A stretch of DNA of 64,000 nucleotides from Acanthaster planci (Eukaryota > Echinodermata > Asteroidea > Valvatida > Acanthasteridae). Made by a program: the position numbers and the translations under genes. The notes below the pieces were generated by a model that saw nothing but the letters and a program-made list of their open reading frames with translations, made no database searches and was not told the origin of the DNA. The DNA lies in contig NW_019091396.1 in the NCBI RefSeq assembly GCF_001949145.1, forward strand, positions 62,001 through 126,000. The letters are read 5' to 3'. Shown one piece after another: positions 39,201 to 51,200 of this stretch (position 1 is its first letter; every line of letters begins with the position of its first letter).

Positions 39201-42200
39201 AAATGGTCCACCAATCGCGCCTATGTGTAACCATGGAGGGTGTGTGTTTTATTCCTCCGTGATATGACCCCGTTGGTACAGTGCCGCCAGAGAATGTAAC
39301 GTCACTGGATGGTTTGACTGGCTGAAACCGCAAACCCAACGGGACAGAATTCATCTATCTCCCGGGGGAAATTAAGCGCGATCGAGCCCGTGCACCCCTG
39401 GGAATGCGCCCGTTAACGACCCGCCCCGCGACGAGGTCTGCGGCCGGGGCATTTTTTTTCTTGTGGGAATATTGTGAGAAAGGGCGACTGCATTTGGAAG
39501 TCATGTTTGATCAAGACCAATCACAGTGGACACTTAAGATATCGCCTGCGATGAAGTCATCCTGAAAATGAGATTGCAAGTAGCGACTTGAGTGGTTGGA
39601 AAAATCCGTGACGGGGCTAGTGACGCAACTTCACGGCAGACTATGCGACGCCGCGCGGTCCTGCGCGTACAGCAGACTAGTCACAGGCCATTGGTTTTCT
39701 GCCCTCATATGTTTAGGGGCGTCTTACCACAATAGCAAAGACATTTATGCGTATTGTGTAACGTGTTTTCCCAGTGCTTTTTAAAGCAGAACTCTGCTGT
39801 TTCCTCGTTTTCGCAACACTACTTTGGCATTCCTAGGTTGTGCTGGTTATAGGACACACCTAGACAGGAGTGCTGGTTGAAAGAACTGCTTTAAGCCTTC
39901 AGTTGTTGTCTGACGACCGAATGAACACCAAAGCATCAAGAGTTTGGAAAAAAACTAAACACCACCCAAAGGAGACTTCGATGCCGGTCGGTGCGTATTG
40001 TGGCGTACTCACTAGGAGTCTCCTTATCAATTTCAGAAATGAAGTTGTTGACCACTTCATTAATTCCCAAAGACTTATAAAGTGCTCTGCTAAATCACTC
40101 TTTCGTTAATTAATTGACCGGCTTTATATAACAAAACCCGAGATCACGCTCATTGGAAGTCCACGTTATAGTTCCTTGTCTTTGCATAGCTAGTGGGAAT
40201 ACGATTTCCACGGGAGCAATTGTCTCGTGTCTCCCGCCCGGCATTACTGGCGTAGTAGAAAACCGAGTGTCTTGTTGTCGGCATTCGCCCCTTAATCCTC
40301 GCTTCTGACGTTACCGGTAGATTGTGCCTTTGTTGTACTAGCACTGGAGTGTGCTGGCATGCTTGGCTATTGGACGATGGTTGTGGGTATAATATTTATA
40401 TGCAGTAACCACGGGTAGGTCGCGCTGCATACGATGCATAATTATAATCTGAAGATGTTGTTATGATAACAGAGCTTTTCTTGTGTTGCATTCTCTGGAT
40501 GGATGACGTCATGAACCTGCGCAAAGTTTATACCAATGTACTATTTTCGTCCAACAACGGCTACGTTACTCTCGACCACTTCAGCCATACATATTTCCAC
40601 TACCCCTTTGTAAGATTCCAAAAACCAATGAAATGCAATTAAGTATTCAGCAAAATACACACACAAGTGAATTCTCACAGGGTTCGTGGATACATAATTT
40701 TTCCTGCTGTGCAATTGAAGATGATTGATGGCCACTGTAGAGAAATATGATACCGTGACAAAAAATGCAAAGCCACCTGCGCTTTTCAAGCTCTGAGCTT
40801 CGCCCGCCAAGTATGGAAACTGTTGGAGTGTATCTTCCTTGTCCGACCCCGTGCCACAGACGGGGTCGTTCAGCCGGAACTCATGTAATTAACGGCGTCT
40901 GCCGAGCATTTTGTACAGCAACGCAGCAGCTGTGAAAATGGGTTTGTTTCGAGAGTGAAGGGTTTAACGTCGATGAATAAAAAGCGGCCTCACCTTCGTT
41001 CAGTGTAATCTTATTATAACGACAAAAAAGGTCTCCTGGCTGCTGATAAGTGTACGAAATTTGATTAAGTTTTATGAGTGCAGTGTGAGAATTACACTGC
41101 AAAACTGTGGTGATAAGTTGGTGTTAATTTAACATCCTGGGTGTTCAAAGGGAACTACACCTAGCCCGAAAATTGATACTAGCCCGTATCAATTTCAATA
41201 AAACAATAAAGTCCCCTTTTACTTTTGTAGTCCAGAAAAACAAAATTGACCCAACGTTTCCATGCTCCAAAAAAACGAGGGCCCACGAAAATACCACCAC
41301 AAATCGCTACAAAACTGTCACACCCATCATGCTCACAACCACGAGCTCTCTTGAGTTTTCGACTTTGGGGAAGCCTCAGGCTAGTTACTAATCATGTAGT
41401 CCTGTTGCGCCGCATCTTCGCATCAGCGTGAAATGCAGGGCCCTAGTATGTTAACACCTCCGCGAAATTGGTGCGATCATGGAGCTCAGTGGTGCGATTA
41501 AGCGCCGTAGGCGGGGACGGCCGGGCCTACACTAGGTACTGGTCCATGTGGTCTACACGGATGATTTAATGCGGGCCAGCAAGAAGGAAGATCGCACTCA
41601 TTGTAGGCGTAAATCCCAGCGGATGGGAATATATATCCCCCACTTTTTGACGGAGGTGGGCTATCTAATCATCAGTCCTGAGTAATGCTCTATTTGGACA
41701 AGCTATACGTCCCGCAATCCGACCAATTACAAGGTCTGTTCCAACAGCCCACAAAGGATTGTAGGAGTTTCTATGACCCAAAGTGCCTTTCTCAAACGTT
41801 GGAGTATATCGATCTAAGATCACCCACCGAAAATGTCCACTGCAGTTGCAACATGACATTGTGATTGGCTGTGCACACAAAGGACCACTACAAACATCAT
41901 CTCTATGTTCTAAAATACGTTTGTACTGATGCAATAAGAAATTCCTCGTTGCCAGCTTTAGATATATAACGTTGAAATTAAAATAATTACTGTAGTTTGG
42001 CAATGACCACATATTCAGTAAGGGCACGGTGAAAGGTCATTCTGCCCATACGTGATATCACTCCTTACTGATCATCCTCTAGTTTTTCCTTTTGAGAAAA
42101 AAAATCAACTTAAGGTGGACTGTGAAGAATTTTACCCTCGGGTATTAAAAAACACTCAAAAAGGGAGAACAATGAAACAAAACCATGAAAACACCGATTT

Positions 42201-45200
42201 GATATATGTAAGGTTCCCAAGTAATGCCATTAGCATTACAGATGTACTTCTGTATCATGCACATAGCCTCCTAGTGTTACATGGTGTAAGCGTCCCCCAC
42301 CCACCACTTTTCAAATGTCTTTGGCCAGGCAAGTCATCGTACCCCCCCCCACACACACACAATTCCCCTCTCCCAGCTCCTGGACCTAATATAAGCCACT
42401 GGGACTGAAGGCAACGAAACACCTTTGTGCTACTTGTCACTACAAAACCAGTTATACATATACCTACGACGTACCCCTACGTTAATCGACAATAGTGTGG
42501 CCTGCTACCAAACATCACACACCTCAAATCTCTCATTACCGATATACCGGAGGTCTTCTTCCAGTGCGATTGGTTACTGAGGTCTTTCAGTTTTGGTGGA
42601 AAGGCAGAGATCTTATTCCAATTTCACGGTTTAATAAACAATGAAACTGGTAAACCTTAACTGGAGAGATTTCGTAACAGTCGTCGCATTCCCGGAGTAG
42701 ACTGATCCTCATAAGGCAAGCACTCTAGTCTAGATATGCATTACTTTTAGTGTGGGCATTGCACAAATGATGAATATTTATAAAAAAAAAGTCGTGGAAT
42801 TGAAGAAGTCATCTGTCAGCCAATGAAATTATTCTTACAAATGTAGTGCACGAATGTGAACATTAAATGTGTTTTATACAATACCTGCAAAAACCCTCTT
42901 CTGTTCGGAGCACGTACGTATTAACATCTGTTTGCAACAGATTTGTGTCTGCAGTGTCACTCACTGTTAGTATGATGTGACTGGTTCCTTTCCGTACATT
43001 ATTTTCCCCTTTCTCAATGGGAATGAAATGGGGGCTAGAACCCTGCAGTCAGGCGAAATGGAGTTCCATTCAACGGGTGCTGCGGAACAGAAAGAATAAA
43101 TTCCCTAACAAGTGATCATCAATCCACCAATCAGATGACGAGGACTTATGTAGGTATTGTATAGAGACCTATATTTTAAGGCCCTAGCTCAAATCAGAAT
43201 TCCCCCCCTCCCCCTTAAAAATAGCCACGCTCCCACCCCCCCCCGAAGAGTCTGGCTACACCGCTACGTATATATAGGCTTTGTACTGCAGTCATTAGTC
43301 AAGAGATTAAACACCATTAATCGAATCCCACGAGTCACAAAATTGCATTGGAGACCTATTTTTTCATTGTTAAAGTGAAGCAGGCTCTATTCTACAGGTT
43401 TACCATGACCTCTTTCATTAATTAGTGCTGGTTCTGATTGCACGATCTCACTGTTGACATTGAAAACCTACATATATTGCATCACTGCACTTGGTAACGG
43501 GCAAATTTAGGAAATGCGAACTGAGTGGGAGGCTGGCCCAGGGACAACCATTCTTCGGCGAAATGGGAAGGACGCAAACACTACAGACTAGAGGCAACTG
43601 AGACACACAGAAATCCAGACAACACTGCGAATGAACGGCAAAGCATTTTGCAACCTGTAGGTCACCTTGACATTTAAAAAGCAACAATGACAAGACGGTT
43701 ACCTGGTTAGGTTTTTTTGTATCTACTCCAAAACTGGGCGGCTTCATTTCTGCTGAATGGAAACACAGGACGACATCGGACTGGAGTTGTTCAACATAAA
43801 CACTGCGGGTGTTATATAGCTACACACCGCAGTTTCTGAAGCGTAATCCAGACGAACGGATAGACAATCGAGTCATGTCATCCACAGCAACACCCAGATA
43901 TCTTCCTTCATCCACAGTAACACCAAGCAACTTTTTTTTTATCCACAGCAACACCAAGCAATCTTCCAACATTGAAAGGAACACCAAGTAACCTTCCTTT
44001 AACCACAGCAACACCAAGACAACCTTCCTTCATCCAAAGCAAAAACAAGCAACCTTCTTTCATCCACAACAAGACTAAGCAACCTTTTTTCATCCACAGC
44101 AAAACCAAGCAACCTTCCTTCCACCACAGCAACACCAAGACAACCTTCTTTCATCCACATNNNNNNNNNNNNNNNNNNNNNNNNNNNNNNNNNNNNNNNN
44201 NNNNNNNNNNNNNNNNNNNNNNNNNNNNNNNNNNNNNNNNNNNNNNNNNNNNNNNNNNNNNNNNNNNNNNNNNNNNNNNNNNNNNNNNNNNNNNNNNNNN
44301 NNNNNNNNNNNNNNNNNNNNNNNNNNNNNNNNNNNNNNNNNNNNNNNNNNNNNNNNNNNNNNNNNNNNNNNNNNNNNNNNNNNNNNNNNNNNNNNNNNNN
44401 NNNNNNNNNNNNNNNNNNNNNNNNNNNNNNNNNNNNNNNNNNNNNNNNNNNNNNNNNNNNNNNNNNNNNNNNNNNNNNNNNNNNNNNNNTTTCTTCATCC
44501 ACAGCAACACCAAGCAATATTCTTTCATCAAGCAACACTGAGCATTCTTCCTTCATCCACAGCAACACCAAGTAACCTTCCTTTATCCACTGCAACACCA
44601 AGCAAGCTCCCGACAGTTATGCAATCAACAATGCAAACAGGTTAGCAATTATTCGCCAGGTGTCACCAGAAGGGCATGTTTTTGTGTAAATGAATATTCA
44701 TTAACACCAGTGTCCACATTTCCGATCATGTTTAGCGCAATCAGGTAAATATGTTAATTGTTGATTTTTCGGATGTGGTAATCCTAATATGGCCGTACGA
44801 GAAGTTGTGGGCTTCATTTTACATGACACATAAAGGGCTTTTGGGGCAGTTCCTGATGCAGGGGGCTGGTTTAAAATTTTTGGTCATGCCCGAGACTGAA
44901 GGAGCTCAGATTGGTAGAGCAAACACAGACATATATATTTAACATTGGCGATAGCTGAAAGAATTCTGTTCAGCGAGAGCAGTTAAGAAACTTTAGTTTT
45001 AACAACCTAGCCGATCCGCCAGGACTTGCTTTCAGTCATATTCAGCCACTGGGGTCGGGCTTTTGAGACAGCTCATGTCTTGAAATCGCTCCGATCCTTT
45101 GTCTCCAAAAATGTTTCTTTCAGGCGATCGGTAACCATTATCCGACGCTATACAGGCACGATCGGAAGATTGTGGACATCCGGCGATAGAAATTAATGCA

Positions 45201-48200
45201 AATGAACAAACGGAAGAAATATTTGAAGGACTGCCTAATACCAGGGCGAGACAAGATACGGGAGTTAGACAAATCTGTATAGAAATCGTGGACAATTGGC
45301 CTAGGTTCGATTTGGGAGTTGTGCGTGACTGCTGAGCAATGGCGCCGAGTGATGTCGACCTTTTTAATTCCCACAGTGCTGTGCGCGCATCCTTTCATTG
45401 GAGCCGTCCAGCGACCGCTTGCGGTACTGCCAGATGCCCTTTTTTCTGTATGCCGATGACTTTCGAGTACTTCGTGACTTTCACAACGGTTAAGGCAAAC
45501 GTCAGTGAAGTAATCACTTCCAAAATACAGTCCATAGAGTAAGCAAGCATCACGCCAATATACTGAAGTATTTCCTCACATCACTACGACACCTGCACAC
45601 TGGATGAAAAGATCTAGTTTGCCTACCGCATTGTGCTTTGCTTCACACTCTGTGTCTAATCGACCCTATGACACTGTACATTCGCTGATGCTGTTAATTT
45701 GATAGTTACACCTTGCGTCACTGAGATTAGGTCATATCGATATGTATGCAGTGTGCCAACGAACTCTCTTCAGGTTCACATCATCCAGCAGGCTTCGGAG
45801 GGAACGGACCACGTGCGGCACGATGCCGGCCGTATGTCAGCCCCTCATGTGCGGAGGCCTGTGGGGTGCACGAGGCAAACACAACGGTATCTCGAGAAGA
45901 TTGATGGCCGCAGCACGCCTTTTGAAACATCCAATAAGCCAGCGCATGTCGTGCAGCGTTATCGTCATGTGAGTTATGACCGACCCTCAGCAATTAGCCA
46001 CGCGGTGAGGCTTTTTCACGACAATTCCATCTGTTATCCCGAGGTGAAGCTTTCGTTATGAGACAAGCCACTGCAACCATTAATCCCATCTATCCACCTC
46101 AGTTTGGGTCTTTCCTTCCCACGCTTTCTCTTCGAAGTGCCCTGAATGATACAACTTCAACGTTGTCCCCTCCATTTTGCAGGCAGAGCTCTGGAAGTCT
46201 GTAGTTTGGAGTTTATTTTCTATACGTCACGACTAAAGGACCATCCAATTTGATATTAAGGGTGATGATGACAACATTCATTTACCACTGGAGTTAATTT
46301 ACCACAGAATGACGACACTTTTTTTCAGGATGCCGTCACCCCATGATCCCCAGGATGATGGTGACGTGTTGTCCTGAGATATGTGTCTGACTCAAGATCT
46401 CAACAAGGCGATAAACACTTCCAGAGCTCTACAACTTGACGGAAGATTTGAGCCTCATGGTATAAGATCCTATTTGTCAGAACAGGTTGCTCTTGAGTCA
46501 GGTATTCATTGTAGTAATAATAATAATAATAATGACCGAAAATGGCTCACTTGGGAGACGTTCCTATAGGAACGTGTACATTTTTTTTCAAACTTTACCG
46601 TCCCATAATTCAACATTCCCTCATCCTAACCAAATTTTGCATGTTTTCCTTTCAGACCTAGTCTATCATCTCTCAAAATGTGGACGGTAATAATTTTCCT
46701 CCTTTTGGTAGTTGGATCATTGAAATGTCTCCCTAACGACCGATGTCTCCCTAATGTTGAAAAAATGACCACAGCATGTCTCCCAAGTGACCTATTTGTA
46801 AATATAATTCATAGCCCATTGCATTTAATTATAAAAGCAACGTCTCAATGCACTTTACAGATTAAAACAGCAGGAAACGATTCCATAAAATATCATACAA
46901 TTAAAAAATTAAAAATACAAAATACATCACAAATTCATAAGGTATAGAGGTTTCCTGTGGCACCATGCAAAGATATATCTTCCTGAGCATGTGCAGGTCC
47001 CTTGCTCAGGAAGAGATATCCTTGCATTTTGCTACCGCACTCCGTTATAACTAATTTGCTACCTTCACCACGAAAGTTTTCAGAGTTCAATGCACACAAG
47101 GAGTAAAAACTATATCAAAACATAACAGAGCACAACAAACCAAGAATGGTAAAACATAAATTTGTTACACTTAACATAAATGATTAGAGAACGATCACTT
47201 CCGAGCCTGTCGACAAAAAATATGTTTTCAGGGCTGCCTTAAAAGTGGAAAGAAGTGAGAATGAATTGTAAACATGATGGTAGTCAATTCCAAAGGCAAG
47301 GTGTTGATACAGAGAAGGCACACCTGCCGTGATGATTCGGATTGATCTAACATATCGATGCTCGACTGGGCGTTTGGACTGACGAGCGTGTGACTATGGT
47401 ATTTTGTGAAACCACCAACAGATCTGGTGAAAAGACAGCTGCTTCATCGTGTAATATATTGTAAACAAAAGTAAAATCTTAAACTCAAAATGCTGAGCGA
47501 CAGGAATCCCTTGAAGACGACGTAGAACTGGAGTAATGTGCTCATGTTTTCTCGTTTAAGTAACAAGGCGAGCAACCGATTTTTGTAACAATTCTAAACT
47601 GTGAATCAAGTTATCAGGAAGACCGCAAAGACGACTACTGCAGTAATCTAACCGTGATGTAATCAAAGCATGAACAAGTCGTTCGGTAGTGCTGGGATCC
47701 AAACATATTTCGAATTTTGCTTATGCGATGTAAAGCAAAGAATTCCAATTGACATATCCTTGAAACATGGGTAGCCATGTTACGACTGTGTAGAGGCCTT
47801 TCCAAGATAGACTGCACAGCCAATACAGCAAACCTCTTTCATTTCTTCAACACATATTAACAAGCGGCATTATTAAAACAAAACAAAACGAAACAAAATA
47901 CAGACAAGGACTCCCTTACCAGCTGCACGGCAAAAGATGAAAATAACGAGACTTTCGTTTCAATACCAAAAGCGAAACTGGTTTTAATTGAATGGGTGTA
48001 TTTGGCAAAGAGCACACAACGTAAAACAAATATGGAAATTATGGCACGAGAGGAAAATGTGCAGTTTGGCTTTGTAATAATATGCAGTTGTGTGTGAATC
48101 ATTAATCGAAATACACCTATAGGAAGAGTGGCTGCTTGTAAGCTTGACATTGAGGACATTGAAGAAAGACCTGCGAATTGCCAGACAGCAAAAAGTCCAG

Positions 48201-51200
48201 ACGTCAAACATAGTGCGCCGTGTCCACAGTCTGGTCGTTTTGCACGTATAAATAATTCTTCACGAGGTTCGACTGAATCGCAGACAAGTAACTGCTTTCC
48301 ACGGCCGCATCCACCCGAGCATTAATAACGTTCATTCATTAGGGACTCGCAATTTACGGCAGTGTCCGCGGTACTGGACCATACGTAACAGCGTACTTTT
48401 TTTCAATCAGACAGGAACAATTGACTGCAATTAATATTATGCTGACCTTAAACAGTAAGACTTCGCTGCCGTATGAGCGGCACCCACTGCAATGCCAGCT
48501 CCATCAGACCCATTATGTTTCAACATGAGAGAGGAGAGAACGAAAAGAAAACAATGCTCTCGACTTGTGAAGGAACAATGTTGACATACCACACGGCGCG
48601 ACGGCGTCCATTCGTGGCCAGAACATATGGGACGAGGGGACGTGTGAACGAGAACAAACGCCCTTATCTTTAATAGCGGGTGCGACAGCGTGGCGCTAGC
48701 TGGCCTCCGTGAAAATGAATGCGGTGGACGTTGAGAACTTTCCGTGAACTTGTATATTAATTAGTCGAGTCTGTTCTAGCCATTCTGGCAATTGAAAAGC
48801 CCGTAATTGAAGGCTTCACATTCGACGCCACGCCCATTTAACCATAAAACCCTGGACTGGTTGTCATCGAGCTGCACGAGCTAGGTAAAAGCGCCAGAAT
48901 GTTAGAAACGGGGAGACCATCCATCTCGGCCATGGGGTGGGTACAGGAGTGAGAATTCTTCTGAGAGTATAAACATCTGGACTGTCATTTGTAGAAATAA
49001 TTTCCATTCTGGCAAAGGCGGATTTGAATTTCCTAACGTTACGCCGATATTGATCTTTCACAGGGGACCTCGATCCATTTTGGGGCAAGATATGGGACGG
49101 AGAGAACCCCCCCCACCTTTGTGTTGGTCATTGTTTGNAGGTAACAATAGTCTAGAGTGTGTATAGGGATTGGATAGGCAAGGGGGTACCCCACCGTCCT
49201 ATATCTTGCTTGGTATACCTCGATCTGTACTGGTGACGCCACACTTAGAAAATAGGTAGGCCCGTTACGGTTGTACCTACGTACTTACAGCTTTCTCTTG
49301 TTGTATCAATTAAGGAATGTGTAGCTATTTTTCTGCACTCTAAATGATATTTGTTGAAGCGAGCCAAAGTCCAAAGACAAGCTTATAAAGGATTAACAAG
49401 AACAGGTAAAAAGAATAATAACTCAGAACTTTGTTTCGGCCCTCAAAAGGGTCAACTCGATTGTGTGTGATTTTAGCAACCAGTGTGTACTACACAGTTC
49501 TAAAGGTGACAGTTCCTACAGTGTAATTCGACAACCTGTCCTAGGAGCCATTACTGCGGTGGCACAACGCTCCTGGACAGGTGGTGCGCGCGCGTTACAT
49601 GCCTCTTCGATCAACAGGGATCAGGAGTGATTTGCTAGTATGCACGCGCGCGTCAAGCATGAGTGTCGCACGTATATGAGTACACTTTCACCGCAGTTAA
49701 CATCTTTTGGAGTAGTCTTATGTCGGGAGCGTCTCTTTTCTTTATTACTTATGTGCATTTCGCGGCATTTCATCTGATACTGAAAAGCAAGTATGGATAG
49801 GAAATACACTCGTGAATACACGGATGTAAGTACACAATTAGAAGCTATAACTGAAACAAAAAAATCGTGTTTTAGTTTTGCAGGAGCTGTGTGGTGTGAC
49901 TGTAGCTGACATCTTGTCTCTTCTGTCTTGTTTCAGTAGTCGTTCTTGGCGATTAATTTTATACTGAGCCAAAAAACAGGGACAGGTGCACGTTCCGACA
50001 CTGGAATTTTATTTCATAACGTTCACTTTAATATCGACAGACTTGTTCAAGTCTAACCTTGTTTTACAGCCAGATAGTTCAGTAAGGGCCTATGGGACTG
50101 CAACAGTATTATAACGAAGTAATCAGAAGTCTCCTAGGAACGGACCAATGCCATCAAACCATAATTGTTGGGGCGTTACATCGATATACTGCCGAGTTAA
50201 ATGGACCTCGTTCACAATATGACCATTAAGAGCGTATTCCTCGAAGCCGTTTTATTGATTACACGCTCTTGAATCGAAAGTAACCAGTTTATTATTGTCT
50301 ATTAATATTGTTTCAATTTTCGTCTAAGTACTTCATTAGCGTCTAAAATGTGGCAGATATTTTGTCGATGGCTTTACATTATTCATCGAAGTCAAATATA
50401 CCCTTTTTTCGTTGCAGGGATCGCCTCACTTTCAATTCAAAAATGCCTGCTTGTGAACGAGACCAATATTCGTCCGCTGTAGGTTACCGAAGTGTGACGT
50501 AATTTAGAACCAGGAAGTGAAGTACGGACGATGGAGTACACACGCGTGTTGGTTCATTCGCTGGTTCTCGAGCTATTGCTTTTTGCACAGGTAATGAGTC
50601 AGTTCGGTATTTCAAAAGGCAAGTTCTTTCGCGAGAGAGTCAGCGTGTGGCTGGCCCGATAGGACAGACTATCGCGCATGCGCAGCTGTTTTCGAATAGC
50701 CTCGTAATGAGCATGCCCTGTTGAATTACCGAAATAGCTCATAATTGTGCACGTGACACATTCAGTTCGGTACACTGTAGGCTGTGTGGGAAACAAGGCC
50801 GGAATAGGCTGATCACCAAGGCGTGTCGCTGAAACAGCCATCGTCACAAAATACTTGATTCTCTCACAACCGGATAACCGTACTCGAAAAATCTTTGTGA
50901 GAGTCAGTCTTCAACAGATTGCTTGCGCCCACTAAATCGCGTGACCTATCATGGGTATCACTCCTACGGCAACGTGAATTTTGAGTGTTGTCTACAAACA
51001 ATAATGCCGATTTAGGGTGTGGTACCTAGCAATTCAGTAAATGTAGTCAGAGTACGGTACCCTGCCGTCTGCTTTATTTTTGGTAAATGTTACTTATGAA
51101 AGCTTTGCTTTTAGTGAGCACCGTGTTTGTTGATATATATTCACTATGGATAAATTAACGGGCGCAATCAGTCTATTTAAAAGAACACAGTACAGCGAGG

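Noticed and set aside
43300-43378. [14 protein letters not shown] resembling the ITPVLxxLHWLP motif of L2-type reverse transcriptases
   Set aside because: Only four or five residues agree and neighbouring motifs are absent.
43972-44601. Long frames on both strands around 44 kb
   Set aside because: Produced by the 30-bp minisatellite (multiple of three) and by N translated as X.
46678-46947. 89-codon frame starting with a signal-peptide-like [17 protein letters not shown]
   Set aside because: The cysteine repeats come from duplicated GTCTCCCTAA words, and the rest runs into the inverted 3' end of the L2-type relic, so the frame is probably chance.
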